6,129 bases of DNA. Source: Flavobacteriales bacterium UBA720 (GTDB taxonomy: Bacteria; Bacteroidota; Bacteroidia; Flavobacteriales; Weeksellaceae). The stretch's first letter is position 1, and the number at the start of each line of letters is the position of its first letter. Location of the stretch: assembly GCA_002297505.1 (NCBI GenBank), contig DBLQ01000010.1:1-6129 (forward strand), read 5' to 3'. Below the pieces are notes generated by a model. That model had not been told where the DNA came from. It saw only the letters and a program-made list of their open reading frames with translations, and ran no database searches. Shown one piece after another: positions 1 through 6,043 of this stretch. Both the position numbers and the translations under genes were made by a program.

Positions 1-1254
1 CTGGTGCTGTCTGCACACGTTTATTCGCAGTTTGATGTCAAGGCTACAGTTCCACTTTATCTGAAGGGTTCGGACGCTTATCTGTATGGTTTTAATGGTT
101 CCAAGGAGATTCTGCTCAATAAAGCAAAATGGTCCGGAGATATTGCTGATTTCCATGTCGATAAAAGTTACGTCGGGATGATGCGCGCATTTTTCCCTAA
201 GACAAACTCGTCTATCAATATGGTGTCGGAAAATAAGAATGTGATGCTGGCAGTATCACTGGATGCTCAAAATAAAATAGGTGATGTCCAGTTTCAGGAC
301 GCCGCCAATAAATTGTTCGCCAATGAAATGGAGAACCAAAAGAAAAAAGAACTGATCTTGCCTGCGCTGATTCAGATCAAAGATTATTATAAGCCTTCGG
401 AAGCATTTTATAAATCCTTGGATCAGGAGATTACGCTGCTTTCCGATAATAAGGATTCTGCCATTGCTGAATATCCTTTTCTGAGCTTTTACAGTACAAA
501 TCAGAAATACACGGTACAGGAAAAAGCGGCGGAACTAAAACCTCAGGATTACATTAATTTCTTCGCCAAGTCCAATCAGTACCTGGAAACTTCCACCCTG
601 ATGAAACCGGCTCTAATCAATTATCTCAATGCTTCTAAATCCAATGTAGAAGGTGGCGTAGATCAGTTACTCTCAGCAGTCAATCTGGAAACGCCTAGAG
701 GACAGACCGTGCTATCCGAGCTTATCGACATTTTTAACACCTACAACATGGAGAAGCTTAAGCAAAAATATCTGAAGGAAGGTAATTCGCTGAAATGTAC
801 GATTAATGACCGTCTTGCTTCTACTTTGAAGGCCAATAACAATACAGCTATCGGAGCCAAGATGCCGAATGACATCTTTGTGAATCCGATCAATACGAAG
901 GCCAAGTCGCTGTATGATGTGAAAGCGGATAAAAAAGTTGTGGTTTTCTGGTCCTCGACCTGTTCGCATTGTGAAGCCGAACTTCCTAAGTTGCTGGAGA
1001 AATATACTAACATGAAAGCAGCGAATATAGAAGTGATTGGTCTGTCCCTGGACAGTAACCTGGACGAATTCCGTAACAAGGCTAAAATGTATCCTTGGAT
1101 CAGTGACTCCGAAGGGAAAGGCTGGTACAGCAGTTATGGAGATATTTATAACATCAGCGCAACGCCAACTTACTTTGTTCTGGATGCCAATAATGTGATC
1201 ATCAGCAAGCCGGACCATGTGGCGGATGTCATCGATTATTTAAAAATCAATTAA
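1..1254 (+). CDS. TlpA-like thioredoxin-fold protein, exported, 5' end outside window
   Basis: Probable periplasmic or outer-membrane-facing thiol-disulfide oxidoreductase of the TlpA/ResA-like group. The frame is open from base 1 and its first residues (LVLSAHVYSQF) look like the end of a Sec signal peptide, so the true start lies upstream; the GTG at base 4 is unlikely to be the start. Counting from the first codon in the window, residues about 12-290 form an N-terminal region with no motif I can name, resembling the DUF4369-type extensions of Bacteroidota TlpA proteins. The thioredoxin domain covers about 295-417. It has a WSSTCSHC active site (Cys321 and Cys324, base 961 onward) and a cis-proline loop ATPTYF (Pro389). 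Both redox cysteines and the cis-proline are present, so the domain should be active. No lipobox cysteine is visible at the expected cleavage site, so it is probably soluble. The exact partner is unknown. The stop is TAA, 48 bp before the tRNA. Confidence 0.9.
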   Translation: MVLSAHVYSQFDVKATVPLYLKGSDAYLYGFNGSKEILLNKAKWSGDIADFHVDKSYVGMMRAFFPKTNSSINMVSENKNVMLAVSLDAQNKIGDVQFQDAANKLFANEMENQKKKELILPALIQIKDYYKPSEAFYKSLDQEITLLSDNKDSAIAEYPFLSFYSTNQKYTVQEKAAELKPQDYINFFAKSNQYLETSTLMKPALINYLNASKSNVEGGVDQLLSAVNLETPRGQTVLSELIDIFNTYNMEKLKQKYLKEGNSLKCTINDRLASTLKANNNTAIGAKMPNDIFVNPINTKAKSLYDVKADKKVVVFWSSTCSHCEAELPKLLEKYTNMKAANIEVIGLSLDSNLDEFRNKAKMYPWISDSEGKGWYSSYGDIYNISATPTYFVLDANNVIISKPDHVADVIDYLKIN

Positions 1255-1258
1255 AAAT

Positions 1259-1288
1259 TTGTGTGGTTGCAAAAATTCCATATATTTG
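1259..1288 (+). promoter_or_regulatory. Bacteroidota-type promoter for the tRNA
   Basis: TTG at 1259-1261, a 19-nt spacer, then TATATTTG at 1281-1288. This matches the Bacteroidota primary sigma-factor consensus (-33 TTG, -7 TAnnTTTG) with the expected spacing. Transcription would begin around 1293-1295, just before the mature tRNA end. The -33 element lies four bases after the stop codon of the thioredoxin gene. Confidence 0.8.
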
Positions 1289-1302
1289 CACCACCAAAAA
1301 AT

Positions 1303-1376
1303 GGCGAGGTAGCTCAGTTGGTTAGAGCGCAGGATTCATAACCCTGAGGTCACGGGTTCAATTCCCGTCTTCGCTA
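1303..1376 (+). tRNA. tRNA with CAU anticodon, probably elongator tRNA-Met
   Basis: A full 74-nt cloverleaf can be drawn. Acceptor 1303-1309 pairs with 1369-1375; the D arm carries GCTC/GAGC; the anticodon loop TTCATAA has CAT at 1337-1339; the T arm is ACGGG-TTCAATT-CCCGT; the discriminator is A1376. No CCA is encoded (CATC follows). The anticodon stem lacks the three G-C pairs typical of initiator tRNA, and the TAGCTCAGTTGGTTAGAGC block resembles elongator tRNA-Met. A tRNA-Ile read with lysidine also has a CAT anticodon in DNA and is not excluded by anticodon alone. Two imperfect pairs are visible: a G-U at the first acceptor pair and an A-C at the inner end of the anticodon stem (31-39). 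Confidence 0.95.
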
Positions 1377-1382
1377 CATCTT

Positions 1383-1416
1383 AAAAAACCGTAATTGAAT
1401 AATTACGGTTTTTTTT
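1383..1416 (+). terminator. Intrinsic terminator after the tRNA
   Basis: A perfect 14-bp inverted repeat (1383-1396 with 1401-1414) with core ACCGTAATT, loop GAAT, and a T-run of eight (1409-1416). It lies seven bases after the tRNA and should end both tRNA transcription and any read-through from the thioredoxin gene. The A-run on the left arm means it could also work on the minus strand. Confidence 0.85.
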
Positions 1417-1426
1417 GCGTGTTATC

Positions 1427-1459
1427 AAAAAAAACAGAAGCATATAAAATACTTCTGTT
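1427..1459 (-). terminator. Minus-strand intrinsic terminator, orphan
   Basis: On the minus strand AACAGAAG (1459-1452) pairs with CTTCTGTT (1440-1433) around an 11-nt loop, and the hairpin runs into a tract of eight T (1434-1427). This is an intrinsic terminator pointing left. The nearest recognised minus-strand gene ends at 1942, nearly 500 bases upstream. So it either closes a long 3' UTR of that operon, ends an unannotated small RNA, or shields the tRNA unit from converging transcription. Confidence 0.6.
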
Positions 1460-1546
1460 GAATCACTTGTGTCTTTGTGTTTTATTTGTAGATATAATTA
1501 ATTATAATTCAAGATAATGTAAAAATATGCTTTTATTGTTTTGTTT
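1427..1546 (-). ncRNA. Candidate small RNA, minus strand (speculative)
   Basis: A -7-like TACATTTG (1558-1551) followed about 95-120 nt later by the hairpin/T-tract at 1427-1459 would give an RNA of roughly 120 nt. The sequence between is very AT-rich, has no ATG and no clear internal structure. The bases after the -7 box (CACCA) resemble those after the tRNA promoter. I do not recognise a known RNA family, and the -33 region is poor, so this is inference from spacing only. Confidence 0.2.
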
Positions 1547-1550
1547 GGTG

Positions 1551-1558
1551 CAAATGTA
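1551..1558 (-). promoter_or_regulatory. Possible -7 promoter element, minus strand
   Basis: TACATTTG on the minus strand matches TAnnTTTG. At the expected -33 position there is only TTA (1582-1580, 21-nt spacing), so it is a half match. It would drive transcription left into the orphan terminator at 1427-1459. Confidence 0.3.
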
Positions 1559-1820
1559 ATGCTTTGATGTGCATATTTCTAATAGATAATAGAAGGAATT
1601 CCGAAATTATACCATCAACATCGTACATGAGAACTGCATTTAAATGCTGGTTATCAAGAGTGTATTACTTTAAATTTTAGAATTTTATCTCATATTAATG
1701 TACTTATACTAAGTAACATAATCTCTGGTAAATGTTATCGATTGCATAATAAAACTTAAGTTATAAATCATTGAAAATCAGATTATTTAATGAAGCGTTC
1801 AAATTAAATTCACAAAACAT

Positions 1821-1851
1821 TTGGATTTAATTTTATAAAGTTGTATTTTTA
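1821..1851 (+). promoter_or_regulatory. Possible promoter, plus strand, upstream of an orphan terminator
   Basis: TTG at 1821-1823, a 20-nt spacer and TATTTTTA at 1844-1851. This fits TTG-N19/20-TAnnTTTG except for the last base. The predicted start is near 1856-1858, about 85 nt before the end of the plus-strand terminator. In such AT-rich DNA a chance match is possible. Confidence 0.3.
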
Positions 1852-1856
1852 CATCG

Positions 1857-1943
1857 CTTTTGAGACAATCACTCGGGAGCAATAAATTTTTTTTCATCAT
1901 TTGTGTTTTTAGAATCGTACTTTCAGTGCGATTCTTTTTTTTT
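1857..1943 (+). ncRNA. Candidate small RNA, plus strand (speculative)
   Basis: The promoter-like sequence at 1821-1851 and the strong hairpin/T-tract at 1911-1943 bound a segment of about 85 nt. Its less AT-rich part (GACAATCACTCGGGAGC, 1863-1879) stands out from its surroundings. The last bases overlap the stop codon of the convergent DUF3810 gene, so the RNA would be antisense to that mRNA's extreme 3' end by only a few bases. No known RNA family is recognised. The hairpin could instead be a leftover terminator from a lost plus-strand gene. Confidence 0.25.
1911..1943 (+). terminator. Plus-strand intrinsic terminator, orphan
   Basis: AGAATCGTAC (1911-1920) pairs with GTGCGATTCT (1926-1935), a 10-bp stem with one G-U pair, loop TTTCA, followed by a nine-T tract (1935-1943). 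The orientation is clearly plus strand: on the minus strand the bases after the hairpin are AAAAACAC, with no U-tract. It therefore does not act as a classical terminator for the DUF3810 gene, although it sits directly after that gene's stop codon. No plus-strand gene is recognised upstream after the tRNA terminator. Confidence 0.65.
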
Positions 1944-2994
1944 ATTGATGGTAAAGGATCAGAAGGTTGACAAAATAAGAGTAGCTGATACTGCCGTCCT
2001 GTTGGTTAGACTTGAGAAACAGATCATTTGTGATTCCAAAAAAGTCACTGATAAAGCCGGAGTGTTCTTCGTAGAACTTCTGTTCGTACAATCTATCTCT
2101 TTTCATGGGTTCTGAATAGGATTGGATGATTTGCCTGGCGAACGGTTCATCAACGATGGCAATCGCTCTTATTAAGCTTTTGAGCGCATAAAGATTGGCG
2201 CTGTAACGCAACTCCCGACTACCGGACTGTCTCGCACACAGAAATCCGATAAAACTGGCCTCCTGTTCACGCGCAAATCCAAGTTGATGGGCCATTTCAT
2301 GTGCCAGTGTAAATGGAACTTGTGTGGATGGAATGGAAGGGTTGTACTGCGCCTCTGCTGTAAATGGATTGTAGTATCCGAGAATTCCGGTTTCACTCAT
2401 AAGGTTGCCAAATAAGCTTGGCTTTACGTCCAGATTCTTTACCGGTTTTTTTTTGCTGATGTTCTTTGGCAGCTTCTCCTGTTGCTTTAAAATTTCTTTT
2501 TGAATAACACCATAATCAAGGACTCTCAAGATACCGTTTGAATCTTCCCGCAATATTATTCTTTCCGATTTGCAGATATTCAGGTACTGAAGCGCTAGCG
2601 CTTTAACCTCAGACTCGCTGATTTTTCGCTTACTAAGTTGATTGATGATCGGAGGCTGAAAATAGAGCATGCCCCAAAAAGACTGGTAAACAAAATAGAA
2701 GATATTGATTACAATTAAAATTGTCTTTAAGTAAACGGATTTCCTTCTGATGATGCCCATTATCAAAAGGATCAGGAGGCCAATTCCCAAAAATATATAG
2801 ATGCAATCACCAACGGAAATAGGCGCAGATGAAAAGAGTGTATTGTGAGCGTTTTTCTTCCACTCAAATAGTTTTGAAAAAAATGTGACGGCAGCATTCG
2901 ATTTTGACAGTGCGTAGAATAACACAAATTGGGCAACCAGAATGATTGCCCAAATTTTTTTTTTACAGTATATTTTTGTAATCCTAATGTCCAC
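1942..2994 (-). CDS. DUF3810 family membrane protein, putative zinc metallopeptidase
   Basis: 350 residues, about the usual length for DUF3810, a Bacteroidota family of unproven function. Three membrane segments lie near residues 14-31, 62-82 and 89-108. Basic residues before the first and between the second and third (IRRKS) place those loops in the cytoplasm, so the soluble domain from about 110 to 350 should face the periplasm. That domain contains HEMAH at 232-236 (HExxH), followed by GFAREQEA, where Glu243 or Glu245 could be the third zinc ligand. Protease activity is inferred from the motif only, and the substrate is unknown. The start is GTG at 2994-2992, the only standard start codon between the upstream in-frame stop and the first helix. 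It overlaps the sugar transporter gene by 11 bp, so translational coupling is likely. A run of ten A covers codons 11-14. The A-T richness near the 5' end matches the neighbourhood. Confidence 0.88.
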   Translation of the reverse strand: MDIRITKIYCKKKIWAIILVAQFVLFYALSKSNAAVTFFSKLFEWKKNAHNTLFSSAPISVGDCIYIFLGIGLLILLIMGIIRRKSVYLKTILIVINIFYFVYQSFWGMLYFQPPIINQLSKRKISESEVKALALQYLNICKSERIILREDSNGILRVLDYGVIQKEILKQQEKLPKNISKKKPVKNLDVKPSLFGNLMSETGILGYYNPFTAEAQYNPSIPSTQVPFTLAHEMAHQLGFAREQEASFIGFLCARQSGSRELRYSANLYALKSLIRAIAIVDEPFARQIIQSYSEPMKRDRLYEQKFYEEHSGFISDFFGITNDLFLKSNQQDGSISYSYFVNLLILYHQ

Positions 2995-4747
2995 CTGAAG
3001 TCGTTTCGCCCATCGTAATACCTTGTTTCTTAAGAATCCTAGGGGTTATAAAACCGTAAAAAGCTAGATAAATAAAGCATAGGATCGGAATTACGTACGA
3101 GAAGTGTGTCCAGGTTATTCCCATCACACCCTCTGGACTTGTTTTGTCAAAGTCGCAAATCCACCCTTGAATCAACGGAATAATACCTCCGCCTAAAATC
3201 ATCATCACCAGAAATGAAGAAGCTTTTCCTGTGTTTTTCCCAAGTCCTGCAATAGCAAGGTCGAAAATTGATGGCCACATGATTGAACAGAAAAGTCCTC
3301 CAGAGATAAAGAAGTATTTCGCGATGTCTTTGTCCGGATAAGCCAATCCCAGCAACATCATTGCCACACCTGCGATTCCGAAAATCATCAAGGTTTTGCC
3401 AGCAGCCTTACCACCAATGAAACTCATGATGATAAATGCTAAAATCCAAAATGCATAGATATAAAAGCTGGAAACATCTTTTCCGCTCAGTTCATTCGCA
3501 AAAATAATAATGGCAAAAGCCACAAAGGGCACAATGAACTTCATCAGCATATTGGTTGTTTTCGACATATTAAAGACGTTAATACTACCATTCCATCTGC
3601 CAATCATCAAGCTTCCCCAGTATAATGATACAAATGGTGCGATATTATGCTCTAGGACACCACCAAATTCTTTTGTGTGGAGCAATGCGGGAAGGTTGCT
3701 GATAATAGAAACCTCTACTCCTACGTAGATGAAGATGGCCAGCATCCCAAGATAAAGCTGAGGATAATATAAGATGCTGAATTTTGCTGATCCCTCATCA
3801 ATCTCAGCCTCTTCTTCTTTTGCCGGGTCTTCAATTTTTGAAAACAGCATAAAAATTGCGACCAAAATAAATGCGATTCCAAGTACGATGAATGGCATTT
3901 TTACTTCCTTCAAATGGTCTTTTACAAACCCGATAGGATAAGAGATCTCTGTGGAACGCTGTTTGATCTCTGCTAGCTTTGCAGTGTAAGCATCCAATTG
4001 TGCATCGTTAGCTGTTGCATTTTGGTCAATAGAGACCATTTGGGAGTCTAAATCTGCAACGTTTTTTTCTACCGTGGCAATTACCTCATTTACTTTGGCA
4101 GGATCGTCCTGATTATCTTTTCTGAGCTCAGTAACATTTTTTGTAAGCTCATCCTTGTGGGTATGATATTCAGCTTTTACAATTTCAATTTTTGTTAAAT
4201 TGGAATCTTTTGGTTGAGAATCTTCTATATTTCCCATTCCGAAGAGAACGATACCTAAAAGAATTGGTCCTATAGTTGTTCCCAAAGAGTTGATGCCTCC
4301 GGCCAGTGTCAGACGGTGTGCACCGGTTTCCGGGCTTCCCATTTTGATCGCCAATGGGTTTGCTACAATCTGCTGTACAGAGAATCCTAGGCCTACGATA
4401 AAGAGAGCGGTAAGAAAAAACCAAAAGTTGGCTGCAGTGGCTGCCGGTACAAAAAGGAAGGCTCCTAACGCAGAAAGCGAAAGACCGACGGCGAGGGTTT
4501 TTTTATAGCCAAATCTTTGTAAAATGTCACTTTTCAACGAGATAATGAAGAAAATAACAGAACCAATAAAATACGCTACATAAAATGCCCAAGCTACAAG
4601 TTGGCTCTGTACTTGGGAGAGTACAAACCATTTTTTGAAAACCGGGATTAGAATATCGTTACTTGCTGCCACAAATCCCCAAAAGAAAAAAACTACGATA
4701 AGGGACAAAAATTGCGACCATTTGGTCTGGCTTGGAGATTTTTCCAT
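2984..4747 (-). CDS. MFS sugar transporter, FucP/GluP-like, with large periplasmic insertion
   Basis: Inner-membrane sugar:proton symporter of the FucP/GluP branch of the MFS. The first helix holds the family motif ASNDILIP (Asp31 matches the proton-coupling Asp46 of E. coli FucP). The fourth helix region has VQQIVANP, where Gln126 stands at the position of FucP Glu135, as I recall for glucose/galactose-type members. SLGTTIGP (154-161) is also typical. Helices run at about 12-33, 50-70, 83-100, 108-130 and 150-172, then 284-303 and six more from 325 to 570. Between helices 5 and 6, residues about 173-282 form a hydrophilic, helix-rich insertion with heptad-like spacing; by topology it faces the periplasm. 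This explains the length of 587 residues against roughly 410-440 for classical members. The substrate is not certain; a hexose is most likely. ATG start 62 bp after the plsC gene, with its own possible -7 box. It ends in TAG inside the DUF3810 gene. Confidence 0.93.
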   Translation of the reverse strand: MEKSPSQTKWSQFLSLIVVFFFWGFVAASNDILIPVFKKWFVLSQVQSQLVAWAFYVAYFIGSVIFFIISLKSDILQRFGYKKTLAVGLSLSALGAFLFVPAATAANFWFFLTALFIVGLGFSVQQIVANPLAIKMGSPETGAHRLTLAGGINSLGTTIGPILLGIVLFGMGNIEDSQPKDSNLTKIEIVKAEYHTHKDELTKNVTELRKDNQDDPAKVNEVIATVEKNVADLDSQMVSIDQNATANDAQLDAYTAKLAEIKQRSTEISYPIGFVKDHLKEVKMPFIVLGIAFILVAIFMLFSKIEDPAKEEEAEIDEGSAKFSILYYPQLYLGMLAIFIYVGVEVSIISNLPALLHTKEFGGVLEHNIAPFVSLYWGSLMIGRWNGSINVFNMSKTTNMLMKFIVPFVAFAIIIFANELSGKDVSSFYIYAFWILAFIIMSFIGGKAAGKTLMIFGIAGVAMMLLGLAYPDKDIAKYFFISGGLFCSIMWPSIFDLAIAGLGKNTGKASSFLVMMILGGGIIPLIQGWICDFDKTSPEGVMGITWTHFSYVIPILCFIYLAFYGFITPRILKKQGITMGETTSGGH

Positions 4748-4774
4748 TTGAAGTTAAGGTTATATATTATAGAA

Positions 4775-4782
4775 CAAATGTA
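4775..4782 (-). promoter_or_regulatory. Possible -7 promoter element for the transporter/DUF3810 pair
   Basis: TACATTTG on the minus strand, an exact TAnnTTTG match, lies in the 62-bp gap between plsC and the transporter. Transcription would begin near 4770, giving a leader of about 22 nt. No TTG is seen at the -33 position, so the promoter may be weak or activator-dependent. It would allow the transporter and DUF3810 to be expressed apart from gtrA-plsC. Confidence 0.4.
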
Positions 4783-4809
4783 AGTAAAAAGTATTATTTT
4801 ACTCTTATA

Positions 4810-5538
4810 TTATTTTAATTTCTCCGTTAGGGACATTCGCATGGCTTCATATGCTGTTTCCTTGAGTGTTTTTAATGATAAGTCGGGAGTCAGAATATCG
4901 TTGAAATAGACCTTCACCAGGCCGGGATGACCTTTGGAATTGTCGAAGGGAAACATCTCTTTCAGTCCACGGAAGGTGTAAACGGCAATCGGGAACTGAT
5001 GTTTCGTGGCCAGAATAAAGGCGCCGTCTTTAAAATGATCAAGTATGACATTGGTATCATCCGGCACGCCGCCTTCAGGGAAGATGACCACGCTCTGGCC
5101 CTGTTGCATCCTTTCGGCACAGCGCCGGTACACATCGGCGCGGCTTCGGGCGCTGCTCCGGTCTACCATCACGCAGACCCTGCGATAGACCGTTCCGAAA
5201 ATCGGAATCTTCTCCAGTTCTTTTTTGCCAACGTAACACAGCGGATGATCCGGAAAGAGAATGCAGGGCAGCATTACATCCATGATAGAAGTGTGGTTGG
5301 ATATGATAACATAGGCCTGATCTTTATCGATTTGGGCAGCCGTTTTTCTGATGAGTCTGTATCGGAATCCCATCCCGTAAAACATTCCGATAGCCCACAG
5401 TCTGATAAAGAAATAACAGGATTTATAGTCCTTCTGGCGGAAAGACAGCGCGTACACCGGCAGGAAAAATATAAGCGTCAGGACGGTGCCCAGAATCACC
5501 ATCCAAAATCTCCAAAGGTATACCAATATTGTCCTCAT
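4810..5538 (-). CDS. plsC: PlsC-family 1-acyl-sn-glycerol-3-phosphate acyltransferase
   Basis: Transfers an acyl chain to lysophosphatidic acid or a related lysolipid at the inner membrane. Counting from the ATG at 5538 (242 residues), a hydrophobic N-terminal segment at about 3-33 anchors the protein. The catalytic NHTSIMD motif (HX4D) has His82 and Asp87. Block II is GKKELEKIPIFG (about 104-115), followed by VMVDRSS. Block III is FPEGG at 153-157, where the classical form is FPEGTR. Block IV is PIAVYTF near 183-189. The FPEGG variant is, as I recall, common among Bacteroidota members, so the exact acceptor lipid is open. A TTG directly before the ATG could add one residue, but ATG is preferred. 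The gene follows gtrA after 39 bp, probably in one transcription unit. Length is normal for the family. Confidence 0.92.
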   Translation of the reverse strand: MRTILVYLWRFWMVILGTVLTLIFFLPVYALSFRQKDYKSCYFFIRLWAIGMFYGMGFRYRLIRKTAAQIDKDQAYVIISNHTSIMDVMLPCILFPDHPLCYVGKKELEKIPIFGTVYRRVCVMVDRSSARSRADVYRRCAERMQQGQSVVIFPEGGVPDDTNVILDHFKDGAFILATKHQFPIAVYTFRGLKEMFPFDNSKGHPGLVKVYFNDILTPDLSLKTLKETAYEAMRMSLTEKLK

Positions 5539-5564
5539 CAATGTATTCGAAAAATTATTAAATC

Positions 5565-5572
5565 CAAAAATA
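5565..5572 (-). promoter_or_regulatory. Weak -7-like element upstream of plsC
   Basis: TATTTTTG on the minus strand matches TAnnTTTG in the 39-bp gap between gtrA and plsC. It would give a leader of about 22 nt. No TTG stands at the proper upstream distance, so this may be chance in AT-rich DNA. Confidence 0.2.
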
Positions 5573-5577
5573 GGCTT

Positions 5578-6036
5578 TTATCTATTAAATATGACCTTTT
5601 TCTTAATCGAATAATTGAGCATGGAAACCAAAAGTATGGCCGAAATCTTACTCATCATTTCCGGAGAAATCACATAAAAACCAAGGTCTATAACTCCTGT
5701 GAACACAAAGTGATAGAGCAGCTGGAAAATAATCAGGCTGATGAGAGTAGAAACTATGGAGACCGAAATAAAATAGAAGAACTCTTTTTTCTTAGAATGT
5801 TTTCCTCTTTCGAAGACAAACCATATGCTCAGAAAGTAATTGGTGATGATTCCGCAACTCGTAGAGAGAATATTGCTAAACGGATATTTAATTCCATAAA
5901 AATTATATTCCGATGCAAGGACTCTGGGAAGGTATATGCTCAGTATTTTGAAACTCCCGATTTCCACAATGGCACTCAGTCCGCCTGCGATAATAAAGAA
6001 GATGACTTGTTTCTGACGAAGAATTAACTGTTTCAT
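5578..6036 (-). CDS. GtrA-like family membrane protein
   Basis: Small four-helix membrane protein of the GtrA/DPMS family (152 residues, normal length). Helices lie at about 10-36, 52-75, 85-112 and 126-142. Family marks are the AGGLSAIVEIG stretch in the first helix, the FSNILSTSCGIITNYFLSIWFVF region (53-75) with its conserved Asn-Tyr-Phe, and the C-terminal NYSIKKKVIF. Members are thought to help move undecaprenyl- or polyprenyl-linked sugars across the membrane, or to assist glycosyltransferases that modify cell-surface polysaccharides. No glycosyltransferase partner is in the window; one may lie upstream of 6129. The ATG at 6036 puts nine residues before the first helix, typical of the family. 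plsC follows 39 bp later. A -7-like box ends only seven bases before the ATG. Confidence 0.9.
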   Translation of the reverse strand: MKQLILRQKQVIFFIIAGGLSAIVEIGSFKILSIYLPRVLASEYNFYGIKYPFSNILSTSCGIITNYFLSIWFVFERGKHSKKKEFFYFISVSIVSTLISLIIFQLLYHFVFTGVIDLGFYVISPEMMSKISAILLVSMLNYSIKKKVIFNR

Positions 6037-6043
6037 GCTTTTG

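Larger units (their letters stand above)
1417..1941. other. AT-rich intergenic region between converging units, no credible protein gene
   Basis: About 525 bases of AT-rich sequence. I read both strands and found only very short ATG-initiated frames, such as a 17-codon one at 1627-1680 and a 10-codon one near 1528, none with coding character. No tRNA, transposase remnant, terminal inverted repeats or direct-repeat array was seen. What it does hold is two outward-facing intrinsic terminators (1427-1459 minus, 1911-1943 plus) and promoter-like sequences that could feed them, listed separately. The central part, about 1560-1820, shows nothing I can name. Confidence 0.7.

Noticed and set aside
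712..1218. Minus-strand open frames opposite the thioredoxin gene
   Set aside because: They are shadows of the plus-strand gene, which has an intact CxxC active site and cis-Pro.
1267..1269. TTG as -33 element of the tRNA promoter
   Set aside because: It lies only 11 nt from the -7 box; the TTG at 1259-1261 gives the correct 19-nt spacing.
1627..1680. A 17-codon plus-strand frame in the intergenic region
   Set aside because: It has no recognisable ribosome-binding context, conserved feature or matching promoter, and is expected by chance in sequence of this length.
1911..1943. Hairpin as terminator of the DUF3810 gene
   Set aside because: On the minus strand it is preceded by an A-run and followed by AAAAACAC, with no U-tract, so the orientation is wrong for intrinsic termination of that gene.
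1903..2115. A 70-codon plus-strand frame
   Set aside because: It begins inside the terminator region, reads through the hairpin and T-tract, and is antisense to the 3' end of the DUF3810 gene.
4927..6027. A 366-codon open frame on the plus strand
   Set aside because: It is antisense to both plsC and gtrA and runs across the gap between them. The minus-strand proteins have clear family motifs, whereas this translation is rich in His, Arg, Asn and Gln with no domain-like pattern.
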